A stretch of 64,000 nucleotides of DNA from Oscillospiraceae bacterium. Its GTDB lineage: Bacteria > Bacillota > Clostridia > Oscillospirales > Oscillospiraceae. Shown here piece by piece: positions 23,630-32,240 of the stretch. The position numbers and the translations under genes are program-made. The DNA is taken from contig JAETNP010000008.1 of assembly GCA_021768185.1 (NCBI GenBank), positions 1 to 64,000 of the forward strand, given 5' to 3'. Each line of letters starts with the position of its first letter. The first letter of the stretch is position 1. A model generated the notes under the pieces. That model was not told the origin of the DNA. It saw only the letters and a program-made list of their open reading frames with translations, and searched no databases.

Positions 23630-24114
23630 AGCTGCTGGGGGCGCTGCTGCTGCTGGGCAGCGCGGGAGCCCTGAGCCTCCTGCGGCGACGGGAGGGCCAG
23701 CTGCCCCTCCGGCTGGGACGGGCCCTGCTGGAGGACCTGGCGGTATTCCGGTACCACATCCAGGTCTGCCGCACCCCCCTGCCGGAGCTGCTGGAGGAGG
23801 TCCTGACCGAAGGCCCCGGGGCGGAGCGGCTGTGGCGGCCTTTGCGGGTCCGACTGTCGGAGGAGAGAGATTCTCTGCCCCGGTGCTGGCACATGGCGGT
23901 CCGGACCCTTCCGCCGCCCCTGGGAAAGCTGCTGGCCCCGCTGGGACCGCTGCTGCCTGCCGGAGGAGAGCCTCTGGCGGCGGCTATCGAGGAAACAAGA
24001 GAGGAGCTGACCAGATTTCTGCGGGAGGAGACGGTCCGTCAGGCCGCCCGGAGCCGAATCACCACGGCCCTGTGTCTGGCGGGCGCGTGCCTGGTCATTC
24101 TGGTCCTGATATAA
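23626..24114 (+). CDS. spoIIIAB: Stage III sporulation protein AB
   Basis: A 162-residue protein with an N-terminal membrane helix (MKLLGALLLLGSAGALSLL) and a C-terminal one (ALCLAGACLVILVLI), enclosing a helical domain like GspF of type II secretion. The start ATG overlaps the spoIIIAA stop. No other start is plausible, because the upstream in-frame reading lies inside spoIIIAA. It probably anchors the SpoIIIAA ATPase to the channel. Confidence 0.92.
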   Translation: MKLLGALLLLGSAGALSLLRRREGQLPLRLGRALLEDLAVFRYHIQVCRTPLPELLEEVLTEGPGAERLWRPLRVRLSEERDSLPRCWHMAVRTLPPPLGKLLAPLGPLLPAGGEPLAAAIEETREELTRFLREETVRQAARSRITTALCLAGACLVILVLI

Positions 24115-24117
24115 ACC

Positions 24118-24312
24118 ATGAATATTGATCTGATCTTTAGAATCGCGGCCATCGGCATCGTGGTAGCGGTGCTCAACCAGCTGCTGGTGCGCTCCGGACG
24201 GGAAGAGCAGGCCCTGATGACCACCCTGGCCGGGCTGGTGGTGGTGATGATGATGCTGGTGCGGGAGATCAGCGACCTGTTCCAGCTCATCAAGACCCTA
24301 TTCGGGTTTTAA
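24118..24312 (+). CDS. spoIIIAC: Stage III sporulation protein AC
   Basis: A 64-residue protein with two membrane helices (IFRIAAIGIVVAVLNQLLV and ALMTTLAGLVVVMMMLV), matching SpoIIIAC in length and position. It lies three bases after spoIIIAB. It is a membrane part of the mother-cell side of the feeding-tube apparatus. Confidence 0.93.
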   Translation: MNIDLIFRIAAIGIVVAVLNQLLVRSGREEQALMTTLAGLVVVMMMLVREISDLFQLIKTLFGF

Positions 24313-24316
24313 GGAC

Positions 24317-24700
24317 ATGGAGCTGCTGAAGCTGGCGGCGCTGTGCGCCGTCTGCCTCCTGCCGGTGGTGCTGCTGCGCAAGCAGACGCCAGAGCAGGCC
24401 CTGCTGCTGACCGCCGCCATACTGGCCGTGGCGGCGGCCCGGTGCCTCTCTCTGGCGCTGCCCCTGCTGGAGGAGATCCGGGCCCTGTTTCAGCTGGCGG
24501 GCATCGAGCCGGCCTATCTGTCCATCCTGCTGCGGACCCTGGCGGCGGCGCTGGTGACCCGGCTGTGCGCCGACCTGTGCAAAGACGGCGGGTCCCAGGC
24601 CCTGGCCTCCGCCGTGGAGACCGCGGGGGCCGTGGCGGCGCTGGCCATTGCCATGCCGCTGCTGAAGGCGGTGATCGAACTGCTGCTGATGTATTTTTAA
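24317..24700 (+). CDS. spoIIIAD: Stage III sporulation protein AD
   Basis: A 127-residue integral membrane protein with four hydrophobic stretches, the SpoIIIAD layout, encoded four bases after spoIIIAC. The internal ALFQLAGIEPAYLSILLRTL is a family-like segment. It acts with SpoIIIAC and SpoIIIAE in the mother-cell membrane. An 88-base gap separates it from spoIIIAE, the largest gap inside the operon. Confidence 0.93.
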   Translation: MELLKLAALCAVCLLPVVLLRKQTPEQALLLTAAILAVAAARCLSLALPLLEEIRALFQLAGIEPAYLSILLRTLAAALVTRLCADLCKDGGSQALASAVETAGAVAALAIAMPLLKAVIELLLMYF

Positions 24701-24788
24701 GTTCGAGACGATAATTGCTGCTATTCTTGCATTTCAGCCCGGTAACGATTGTATACCTTTCGTCGGAGAATCGGATAAGGAAAACGAG

Positions 24789-25886
24789 GTGGGGACGATA
24801 AGGCGCGTCATATTGATACTGGCAGCGGTCCTCTGCCTGCTGAGCGGACAGGCCCGGGCGGAGGACGCCTCTCCGGAGCTCCCCCCTGAGCTGCGGCAGG
24901 CCGCGCCGGAGGCGGCGGATCTGGTCACCGGGGACGCCGGGGAGAACTTCGGCCTGCTCTCCGGCATCCGGTCGCTGCTGGAGGAGGCGCTGGAGAGCGG
25001 AAAGACATTTCTGACCTCCGGCATCCGCTCCGCAGCGGCTATTATGGCGGGCGTGATCCTGCTAGGAGTCGTGGAGAGCGCCGCCCCGGCGGGCGGAGAG
25101 CTGCTGGGGCGGTACGGGTCCGCCGTGGGGGCGCTGTGGGTCACCGCCATGGCCGCCGGGGACCTGAACGCCCTCATCGGCCTGGGCCGGGAGACCATTA
25201 CGGAGATCAGCATTCTGGGCAAGGCGCTGCTGCCCGCTCTGGCGGCGGCGGAGGCGGCCTCCGGCGGGATCACCTCGGCCTCCGTGCGGCAGGTGGCGGC
25301 GGTGTTTTTCTCCGGTATTTTGCTGACGCTGATCGAGCGGGTGCTGCTGCCGGCGGTGTATCTCTATATCGGCGTCGCCGCAGCGGCCGCGGTGGTGGAG
25401 GGAGAGGCCCTGGAACGCATCGGCGAGCTGCTGAAAAAGGCGGTGGGCTGGGTTCTGGGCGGGCTGCTGGCGGCCTTTGTCGCCTACCTCACCATCAGCG
25501 GCGCAGTGGCCGGGACCGCCGACGCCCACGCGGTAAAGCTGGCCAAATCGGCGGTGTCCGCCGCCGTGCCGGTGGTGGGCGGCATCCTGTCGGACGCAGC
25601 GGAAAGCGTGCTGGCCGGGGCGGGACTGCTCCGGGGCATGGTGGGAACGGTGGGAACTCTGGCCCTGCTGGGGGCCTGCCTGACGCCCTTCCTCCATCTG
25701 GGGTGCCAGTATCTCTTCTATCAGGCCGCTTCGCTGGTGTCGGCGGCGGCGGGACCCAAAAAGCTGACGAAGCTGATCGCCATGCTGGGGGACGCCTTTG
25801 CCCTGGTGCTGGCTATGACGGGGACCTCGGCGGTGCTGCTGCTCATTTCCCTGCTCTCGTCCATGACCGCGCTGGTACCCCGCTAG
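24789..25886 (+). CDS. spoIIIAE: Stage III sporulation protein AE
   Basis: A 365-residue membrane protein. It has an N-terminal signal-like helix (VILILAAVLCLLSGQARA), an extracytoplasmic segment of about 60 residues, and about seven further hydrophobic segments. GTG at 24789 is the start, with AAGGAAAA eight bases upstream; no nearby ATG has a better site. It is the multi-spanning core of the SpoIIIA channel. Length is close to the family norm of about 390. Confidence 0.92.
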   Translation: MGTIRRVILILAAVLCLLSGQARAEDASPELPPELRQAAPEAADLVTGDAGENFGLLSGIRSLLEEALESGKTFLTSGIRSAAAIMAGVILLGVVESAAPAGGELLGRYGSAVGALWVTAMAAGDLNALIGLGRETITEISILGKALLPALAAAEAASGGITSASVRQVAAVFFSGILLTLIERVLLPAVYLYIGVAAAAAVVEGEALERIGELLKKAVGWVLGGLLAAFVAYLTISGAVAGTADAHAVKLAKSAVSAAVPVVGGILSDAAESVLAGAGLLRGMVGTVGTLALLGACLTPFLHLGCQYLFYQAASLVSAAAGPKKLTKLIAMLGDAFALVLAMTGTSAVLLLISLLSSMTALVPR

Positions 25887-25898
25887 GAGGAATGTGAC

Positions 25899-26393
25899 AT
25901 GAAATCGTGGCTTCTGGGGATCGTTCTCACCTCCCTGGCCGCCGGGCTGGCCCGGCAGCTGGCGCCTAAAGGCAGGGAACAGGCCATGGTGCGCCTTGCG
26001 GGCGGCCTGCTTCTGGCCCTGGCCATCCTGCGGCCTCTGGCGGACGGAAGCTGGGAGGGACTGGATCTGGAGACGGGCAGTTTGACGCTTCAGGAGGAAG
26101 AGCTGGCTGATACCTATCGGAAAAATCAGCAGGAGACGCTTTCCGCTATCATAGCGGAGAAGACCGAAGCATATATATGGGACAAAGCGAACCGGCTGGA
26201 ACTCGTCTGTACGGTATCGGTCACCACGTCCCCGGGGGAAAGCGGCATTCCCCTGCCGGAGTCCGTTGTCATCCGGGGGACCTACAGCGGGGAGCTGGCG
26301 AGATGGTTGGAAGAGGAGGTGGGGATTCCCGCCGAAAAACAAATCTGGCTGGAGGAAGAGACATGGCAAAAGAGGAAGGAAAGCGAAAGCTGA
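25899..26393 (+). CDS. spoIIIAF: Stage III sporulation protein AF
   Basis: A 164-residue protein with two N-terminal membrane helices (up to about residue 48) followed by an extracytoplasmic domain of about 110 residues, as in SpoIIIAF. The start is 12 bases after spoIIIAE with GGAGG upstream. It overlaps spoIIIAG by 31 bases. Confidence 0.9.
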   Translation: MKSWLLGIVLTSLAAGLARQLAPKGREQAMVRLAGGLLLALAILRPLADGSWEGLDLETGSLTLQEEELADTYRKNQQETLSAIIAEKTEAYIWDKANRLELVCTVSVTTSPGESGIPLPESVVIRGTYSGELARWLEEEVGIPAEKQIWLEEETWQKRKESES

Positions 26394-26932
26394 CAACCCC
26401 CCTGGCGGTATTGGGAAAGTATAAATATGTACTGCTGGTGGCGGCCCTGGGGGCGCTGCTGCTGCTGTGGCCCATGGAGCGGAAGGACGGCGGCGCCGCA
26501 ACCGCCGATGCCGCGCCAGCCAATGCCGAGACGGACCTGGCGCAGACAGAGAAGGCCATGGAGGACATTCTGGGAAAGATCGACGGCGTGGGGCGGGTGG
26601 AGGTCATGCTCACCCTCCACAGCGGCGGCGAGCGGGTCCTGGCCCAGGACAGCTCCCTGCGCTACAGCGGCAGCGCCCAGGCACCGGACAGCTATGAGCG
26701 GTCGTCTCAACCGGTGACGGACGCCGGCGGCGTGGTGGTCACCCAGGAGAAATATCCCCAGTACCGGGGCGCACTGGTGGTCTGCGAGGGCGGCGGGAAC
26801 GACGCGGTCCGGTTTCAGGTGATCTCGGCGGTCTCCGCCCTGACGGGACTGGGGAGCGACCGCATCGCCGTGGTCAAATGGCAAAACGCGGCCGCCGCCG
26901 GCGCGGCGGAGCAGGAGACAATCAATCGGTAA
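26363..26932 (+). CDS. spoIIIAG: Stage III sporulation protein AG
   Basis: A 189-residue protein with a short basic N-terminus, one membrane helix (YVLLVAALGALLLLWPM) and a C-terminal ring-building motif domain (LGKIDGVGRVEVMLTL, then VVTQEKYPQYRGALVVCEGG). SpoIIIAG forms a large oligomeric ring in the intermembrane space. The ATG at 26363 has GGAGGAAGAG upstream and lies inside the spoIIIAF reading frame end, so the two overlap by 31 bases. Confidence 0.92.
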   Translation: MAKEEGKRKLTTPLAVLGKYKYVLLVAALGALLLLWPMERKDGGAATADAAPANAETDLAQTEKAMEDILGKIDGVGRVEVMLTLHSGGERVLAQDSSLRYSGSAQAPDSYERSSQPVTDAGGVVVTQEKYPQYRGALVVCEGGGNDAVRFQVISAVSALTGLGSDRIAVVKWQNAAAAGAAEQETINR

Positions 26933-26952
26933 GAATGAGGAGGAACGGAAAC

Positions 26953-27576
26953 ATGAAGGAACAATGGAAGCGGAACGCCGTCGTGGCGACGGTGCTGCTG
27001 TTTGTGTGCGCGGCGGTTTATCTCAACTGGCGCTATGCCGGCGACGTGGGGAAAGACGCCGCCCCGGCGGGGACGCAGAATTTGTCCGCCGCACAGGAAA
27101 AAGAAGATGCAGCCAACAAGGACGGCGGCGTCACTACCAAGGTCCTGGGCGACGCAGCCCTGGTGGGCGGCGTGCCCACCGCCGTTGACGGCGGTCTGAC
27201 CGATGAGGGGGCCGCCCCGGCCAGCAGCTATTTTGACACCGCCCGGCTCAGCCGCCAGCAGTCCCGGGACAACGCCCTGAGCCTGCTGCGGGAGGCCTCC
27301 GCTCAGGACAACGTGGAACAGGGCGCGCTGGATGACGCCAACCGGGCCATCCAGACGCTGGCAGGCTACACCATGCTGGAGGGACAGATCGAGAACCTGG
27401 TGATCGCCAAGGGGTACGCCGACTGCGTGGCCTTTATGGGGGAGAACAGCATCAGCGTGGTGGTCTCCGCCGCCGAAGACGGGCTCCAGACGGAGGATGT
27501 GGCGAAGATCACGGACATCGTGCTCAGCGAGACGGAGTATACGGCGGATCAGATCAAGATCATGGAGGCGGAGTAA
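26953..27576 (+). CDS. spoIIIAH: Stage III sporulation protein AH
   Basis: A 207-residue protein with one N-terminal membrane helix (AVVATVLLFVCAAVYLNW), a low-complexity linker (about 35-90) and a C-terminal ring-building domain like that which binds SpoIIQ. The DDANRAIQTLAGYTMLEGQI stretch is conserved in the family. I use the ATG at 26953, which has GAGGAGGAA upstream; another at 26935 lacks a site. It is the last gene of the operon and is followed by a terminator. Confidence 0.92.
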   Translation: MKEQWKRNAVVATVLLFVCAAVYLNWRYAGDVGKDAAPAGTQNLSAAQEKEDAANKDGGVTTKVLGDAALVGGVPTAVDGGLTDEGAAPASSYFDTARLSRQQSRDNALSLLREASAQDNVEQGALDDANRAIQTLAGYTMLEGQIENLVIAKGYADCVAFMGENSISVVVSAAEDGLQTEDVAKITDIVLSETEYTADQIKIMEAE

Positions 27577-27595
27577 AGAAGCCTTTTTCTAAACA

Positions 27596-27619
27596 CGGCG
27601 CTGTCTGACGGCAGCGCCG
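27596..27619 (+). terminator. Terminator of the spoIIIA operon
   Basis: CGGCGCTG pairs with CAGCGCCG across an 8-base loop and is followed by CGTTTTTTATCC, a classic intrinsic terminator 19 bases after the spoIIIAH stop. Confidence 0.88.
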
Positions 27620-27680
27620 CGTTTTTTATCCTTTTTCCGAGGACTGGCGGCATCCGGTTCCAGGAAAATCGAAAAAAACG

Positions 27681-27709
27681 TTGTATCCCGGGAAAAACCG
27701 TGGTATGAT
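27681..27709 (+). promoter_or_regulatory. Promoter for the foldase operon
   Basis: TTGTAT (27681-27686), 17 bases, TATGAT (27704-27709), 78 bases before the foldase gene. Confidence 0.68.
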
Positions 27710-27787
27710 AAGATCGCATGTCTGTCCCGGTCCTGTAAACCGGAGGCGGAAGCAAAACTATAATTATCAGTGAAAAGGAAGCGCGAC

Positions 27788-29032
27788 ATGAAAAAAACCA
27801 TAAGCGGACTGCTGGCCCTGCTCCTGCTGCTGACCCTGTGCGTGGGCTGCGGCAGCAAAGACGATCAGACAGACCCGGAGGACGAGCAGAACAAGCAAGA
27901 GACTTCTAACGGCGAAACCCTTACCGGCAACATCTTCACCACGCTGACCGACCTGGATATGAGCGAGACGGCGCTGGATGTGGATGGCAATGCCGTGCCG
28001 GTGGATCTGTACCTCTACTGGCTGATGAATAAGAGCTATGAGCTGGAGTATCAGCTGAACATGTATAAAATGTCCTACGGCATGTACGGGGAGACGCTGG
28101 ACGAGGACGGCCGCATCAAGTGGGACCAGTCGCTGGAGGGTACCCCGCTGACGGACATCGTCCGGCAGAACGCGGAGGCCAACGCACTGTCCTACGCCCT
28201 GCTGGAAAACGTGGCCAAGGCCCATAACGTGGAGCTGACCGCGGAGGACCAGACCGCCGTGGACGAGGCCCTTGCCCAGCAGATCGAGCAGTCGGGCGGA
28301 GAGGACGCCTTCAACCAGAGCCTCAACGAGATGGGGCTGTCCCGGGACAGCCATGTGCGGATGATGGCCTCTCAGTATCTCTTCCAGCACCTGGCGGATC
28401 TGGCCGGCGACCCCTCCAGCGACATCTACGAGGCCCCCGATGACAACGACGCCTATGTGGACCACATCCTGCTGATGACCAAGGATTCCTCCACCAACGA
28501 GCCCCTGTCTGAGGAAGACATTGCGGCGAAGAAGGCCCAGGCGGAGGATCTGCTGGCCCAGCTCCAGGCCAGCGACGACCTGGAGACGCTGTTTACCGAG
28601 CTGGCGGGGACCTACGGCGAGGACCCGGGCCGGGAGAGCGGCGCCGGTTATCTCATCGACCCCAACACCAACTTTGTCCAGGAATTCAAGGATGCCGCCT
28701 TCGCCCTCAAGCCCGGCGAGATCAGCGGCATCGTGGAGAGCGACTACGGCTACCACATCCTTCTGCGGAAGGAGCTGACCGAGGAACATCTGAGCACACT
28801 GGCGCAGAACCATCTGTACGAGTATCTCGATACCCAGATGGAGGCCGCCATGAACAGCATGGTCCGCAGCGAAAAGCTGGACAGCCTGGATGTGGGCGCG
28901 CTTTATACCGCCTATATTGAAAAGCTGCAGGCCCTGCATCCCACGGAGGAGCAGGAGGACAGCGCATCCGGTGAAGAGGGCTCGGCCGGCAGCACCGATA
29001 CAGCCAGCCCCGACGCTCAGCCGGCGGAATAA
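27788..29032 (+). CDS. Peptidylprolyl isomerase, PrsA-like lipoprotein foldase
   Basis: A 414-residue secreted foldase. It has a lipoprotein signal (MKKTISGLLALLLLLTLCVG before Cys), an N-terminal chaperone part with SurA/PrsA-type helices, and a parvulin domain at about 215-335 (VDHILLMTK at the start, SDYGYHILLRKE at the end). A Ser/Asp/Glu-rich tail closes it. It folds exported proteins outside the membrane. The ATG at 27788 has AAGGAAG upstream and is preferred over the GTG at 27770. truB starts three bases after it. Confidence 0.87.
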   Translation: MKKTISGLLALLLLLTLCVGCGSKDDQTDPEDEQNKQETSNGETLTGNIFTTLTDLDMSETALDVDGNAVPVDLYLYWLMNKSYELEYQLNMYKMSYGMYGETLDEDGRIKWDQSLEGTPLTDIVRQNAEANALSYALLENVAKAHNVELTAEDQTAVDEALAQQIEQSGGEDAFNQSLNEMGLSRDSHVRMMASQYLFQHLADLAGDPSSDIYEAPDDNDAYVDHILLMTKDSSTNEPLSEEDIAAKKAQAEDLLAQLQASDDLETLFTELAGTYGEDPGRESGAGYLIDPNTNFVQEFKDAAFALKPGEISGIVESDYGYHILLRKELTEEHLSTLAQNHLYEYLDTQMEAAMNSMVRSEKLDSLDVGALYTAYIEKLQALHPTEEQEDSASGEEGSAGSTDTASPDAQPAE

Positions 29033-29035
29033 GCC

Positions 29036-29902
29036 ATGCCCAGCGGTATCCTGATCATCGACAAACCGGCTGGATGGACCAGCATGGACGTCTGCGCCAA
29101 GCTGCGGGGCATCCTGCATGAGCGCCGGGTCGGCCATGGGGGGACCCTGGACCCTATGGCCACCGGGGTACTGCCCGTTTTCGTGGGGAGCGCCACCAAG
29201 GCGGTGGAGTTCGCGGAGAAGGGCGACAAGGAGTATATTGCTGGACTGCGGCTGGGCGTGGTCACCAACACCCAGGACAGCACCGGGGAGGTGCTGGAGG
29301 AGCGTCCGGTTTCTGTGGGCCGGTCGGAGCTGGCGGCGGTGCTGCCCCGGTTTACCGGGCCTATTCAACAGGTCCCGCCCATGTTTTCCGCCATCAAGCG
29401 GGATGGAAAGAAGCTCTATGAGCTGGCCCGGAAGGGGCGGGAGGTCCACCGGGACCCCAGGCCCGTCACTATTCACGCTCTGGAGGTGCTGGAGCAGACG
29501 GGCCCGGACCGGTTTCTGCTCCGGGTCCGCTGCTCCAAGGGAACCTATGTCCGTACCCTGTGCCACGACATCGGGCAGGCCCTGGGCTGCGGGGGATGTA
29601 TGGACGAGCTGCGCCGGACCATGGCCTCCGGGTTCACGCTAGAGGACGCCGTGACGTTGGAGCAGGTCCAGAAACAGGGCGAGGCGCTGCTGCTGCCGGT
29701 GGACTGCTTTTTCGCGGGCTGTCCGGTCTTCCTGCTGACCTCGCCCCGGATGGAGCAGATGGTGCGCAACGGAAGCCCCATCCCCGCCCCCGGACTGGAA
29801 CCGGGACAGTATCGCGTCTATGGCCGGGAGAAGGAGTTCCTGTGCCTGAGCCAGTGGGAGAAGGGGCAGCTGCGGTCCATCAAGAATTTTTTCGGCGGCT
29901 GA
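29036..29902 (+). CDS. truB: tRNA pseudouridine(55) synthase
   Basis: A 288-residue pseudouridine synthase that modifies U55 in the T-arm of tRNA. The catalytic aspartate is in GHGGTLDPMATGVLPV (about residue 40), and the start GILIIDKPAGWTSMDVC and the RCSKGTYVRTLCHDIG block are family hallmarks. The pairing with ribF is the classic truB-ribF order. It begins three bases after the foldase stop. Confidence 0.96.
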   Translation: MPSGILIIDKPAGWTSMDVCAKLRGILHERRVGHGGTLDPMATGVLPVFVGSATKAVEFAEKGDKEYIAGLRLGVVTNTQDSTGEVLEERPVSVGRSELAAVLPRFTGPIQQVPPMFSAIKRDGKKLYELARKGREVHRDPRPVTIHALEVLEQTGPDRFLLRVRCSKGTYVRTLCHDIGQALGCGGCMDELRRTMASGFTLEDAVTLEQVQKQGEALLLPVDCFFAGCPVFLLTSPRMEQMVRNGSPIPAPGLEPGQYRVYGREKEFLCLSQWEKGQLRSIKNFFGG

Positions 29903-29926
29903 ACGGCGCAGAAGGGAGGGAGCACA

Positions 29927-30856
29927 GTGGAAGAACGAAGGGGCCGTGTCATAGCGCTGGGATTTTTTGACGGCGTCCACTTGGGCCATCAGGCCCTGCT
30001 GCGCCGGACGGCGGAGCAGGCGGGGACGCTGGGCCTCTCCCCTGCGCTGCTGACCTTTGACCGCTCCCCCCGGGAGTTTGTCACCGGTACGCCGGTGCCG
30101 CTGCTGACCACCGTCCGGGAGCGTATGCGCGCCGCCCAGGAACTGTTTCCGGGGATGGAAGTCATCACCGTGCCCTTCGACCGGGCCATGATGACCATGC
30201 CCTGGGAGGACTTCGTGGTCATGCTGGCGGGGACCTACCGGGCCCGGTGGCTGGTGGCGGGGCACGACTTCCGCTTCGGCCACAAAAACGCCGGGAACGC
30301 GGCGCTCCTCCAGGAGAAGGCGGCGGATCTGGGAATGGGCTGCGACATCATCCCCGCCGTCCGGCTGGAAGGGGTGACGGTGAGCTCCACCCACATCCGC
30401 GCCCTGCTGGAACGGGGGGAGGCGGAGGAAGCGGCCCGGTTCCTGGGGCGGCCCTTCGCAGTCTCCGGGCTGGTGCGCCACGGAAAGCGGCTGGGCTCCT
30501 CCCGGCTGGGCGCGCCCACGGTGAACCTGATCCCCGATCCCCGGCAGCTGGTGCCCGCATTCGGGGTCTATGCCGCCCGGGTGACGGTGGATGGGGCCGC
30601 CCGGCCCGCCGTGACCAATGTGGGCGTGCGGCCCACGGTGGACACCGACGGCGGTGTGACGGTGGAGAGCCACCTGCTGGAGGAAATTGGGGAACTGTAC
30701 GGCGCGGAGTGCCGGGTGGAGTTTTTGAAGATGCTCCGGCCGGAGAAGCGGTTCGACAGCCTGGAGGCGCTGCGGGAGCAGATCGCCCGGGACGCCGCGG
30801 CGGCGCGGACATATTTTTGTGAGAAAGAAAACAAGGAGAACCATTGTGCAGATTGA
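29927..30856 (+). CDS. ribF: Bifunctional riboflavin kinase / FAD synthetase
   Basis: A 309-residue enzyme making FMN and FAD. The N-terminal FAD synthetase starts with the ALGFFDGVHLGHQ nucleotidyl-transfer motif and has VSSTHIRALL; the C-terminal riboflavin kinase domain shows GAPTVNL and VTNVGVRPTV. The start is a GTG at 29927 with GGGAGGG upstream. It is cotranscribed with truB and overlaps the DUF4180 gene by 11 bases. Confidence 0.95.
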   Translation: MEERRGRVIALGFFDGVHLGHQALLRRTAEQAGTLGLSPALLTFDRSPREFVTGTPVPLLTTVRERMRAAQELFPGMEVITVPFDRAMMTMPWEDFVVMLAGTYRARWLVAGHDFRFGHKNAGNAALLQEKAADLGMGCDIIPAVRLEGVTVSSTHIRALLERGEAEEAARFLGRPFAVSGLVRHGKRLGSSRLGAPTVNLIPDPRQLVPAFGVYAARVTVDGAARPAVTNVGVRPTVDTDGGVTVESHLLEEIGELYGAECRVEFLKMLRPEKRFDSLEALREQIARDAAAARTYFCEKENKENHCAD

Positions 30857-31214
30857 GTCTATTCAGGAAAACGGCGTGCAGATCGCGGTCGTTACCGGGG
30901 AGGAGAAGCTGGTTACGGATGCCGCCTCCGCCCTGGATCTGGCCCTGTCGGCCCGGTATGAGACCGGCGCGGACAGGATCGCCATCGACAAGAGCGTGAT
31001 CGCGGAGGAGTTCTTTATCCTCAGCACCGGCATGGCCGGGGAAATTTTGCAGAAATTTATCAATTACCATATCAAGGCGGCCATCTGGGGGGACTACTCC
31101 CGGTATACCAGCAAGCCGCTGCGGGACTTTATCTATGAGTCCAACCACGGCAGAGACTTTTTCTTCGTGGAAACGAAGGAGGAGGCGGTCCGCAAACTGG
31201 CCGAAGCGCGGTAG
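30846..31214 (+). CDS. DUF4180 domain protein
   Basis: A 122-residue protein matching DUF4180 over its whole length (SALDLALSARYETGADRIAI, GEILQKFINYHIKAAIWGDY, then LRDFIYESN). I know of no firmly assigned function. The GTG at 30846 has AAGGAGA upstream and overlaps the ribF stop, so it is coupled to ribF. There is no signal peptide or membrane helix. DUF4180 occurs as scattered accessory genes in Firmicutes. Confidence 0.83.
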   Translation: MQIESIQENGVQIAVVTGEEKLVTDAASALDLALSARYETGADRIAIDKSVIAEEFFILSTGMAGEILQKFINYHIKAAIWGDYSRYTSKPLRDFIYESNHGRDFFFVETKEEAVRKLAEAR

Positions 31215-31256
31215 CGCGCACACCAACAGGAGAGAGAACAGAGAGGGACGGGAGAA

Positions 31257-32216
31257 ATGAAGCACGTATTTATCATCAATCCCACCGCCGGGAAAAAAGA
31301 CTGCACCGCCCGTATGATGGAGACGGCCAAGGCCCTCGCCGCCCGCCATCAGCTGGATGTGGAGTGCATCCTCACCAAGCGCCCCGGTCATGCCATGGAG
31401 ACCGCACGGTCCCTGGCGGAGCGGGGGGAGCCGCTGCGGATCTACGCCTGCGGCGGCGACGGCACCGCCAACGAGGCGGCCAACGGCGTGGCGGGGTTTG
31501 AGAACGCCGCCATGACCTGTATCCCTGTGGGGACGGGCAACGATTTCCTGAAGAATTTTGGGGACAAGGCCCCGCTGTTCTCTGATCCGGAAAATTTGTG
31601 GGACGGCCCGGCCTTCCCTCTGGACGCCATCGACTGCAACGGGCGTCTGGCCCTGACGGTAGCCTGCTCGGGCTTCGACGCTCAGGTGGCCGACGACGTA
31701 CATAAATACGGAAATTTCCCCATGCTGGGGGGACAGGGCAGCTATATCGTCTCCCTGGGGGTCAATTTCCTCATCCGGGGGCTGCGCCACAGCTGGACGG
31801 TCACCGTGGACGGCCGGCCGCTGCCGGAGGATTCCTTTGTCCTGGCGGCGGTGTGCAACGGGCGGTACTACGGCGGGGGCTTCATGCCCGTGGCCGAGGC
31901 GAAGATGGACGACGGCGTACTCAATACCCTGGTGGTCCGGGGCGTGGGCCGCGCCACCTTCCTGCGGCTGGTGGGGGATTACTCCGTGGGCCGGTACTAC
32001 AAGTTCCCGGAAATTGCCCGGTGCTACACCGCCCGGGAGATCACCATCCGGTCCAACGACGGCGGAAATATTGTGACATGCCTGGACGGAGAGAGCGTCT
32101 ACAACCAGGAGGTGACGCTGCGGCTGTCGGAGAAAAAGGTCAACTTCTTCGGCCCGGCGGGCTGCAGCCCTAACGCTACCTGTGTGCCGCTGCCGGAGAC
32201 AGGGGAGAAGATGTAG
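31257..32216 (+). CDS. Diacylglycerol/lipid kinase family protein (YegS/BmrU type)
   Basis: A 319-residue lipid kinase. The family signatures are all present: IINPTAG at the start, the nucleotide-binding GGDGTANE and PVGTGNDFLKNFG, and the C-terminal FMPVAEAKMDDGVLNTLVV. It phosphorylates a lipid hydroxyl, perhaps diacylglycerol. Residues 140-290 form the beta-sandwich second domain. It lies 42 bases after the DUF4180 gene. The actual lipid substrate is not determined by sequence. Confidence 0.9.
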   Translation: MKHVFIINPTAGKKDCTARMMETAKALAARHQLDVECILTKRPGHAMETARSLAERGEPLRIYACGGDGTANEAANGVAGFENAAMTCIPVGTGNDFLKNFGDKAPLFSDPENLWDGPAFPLDAIDCNGRLALTVACSGFDAQVADDVHKYGNFPMLGGQGSYIVSLGVNFLIRGLRHSWTVTVDGRPLPEDSFVLAAVCNGRYYGGGFMPVAEAKMDDGVLNTLVVRGVGRATFLRLVGDYSVGRYYKFPEIARCYTAREITIRSNDGGNIVTCLDGESVYNQEVTLRLSEKKVNFFGPAGCSPNATCVPLPETGEKM

Positions 32217-32240
32217 GACATTTCGGAAGGAGGCCGCAGA

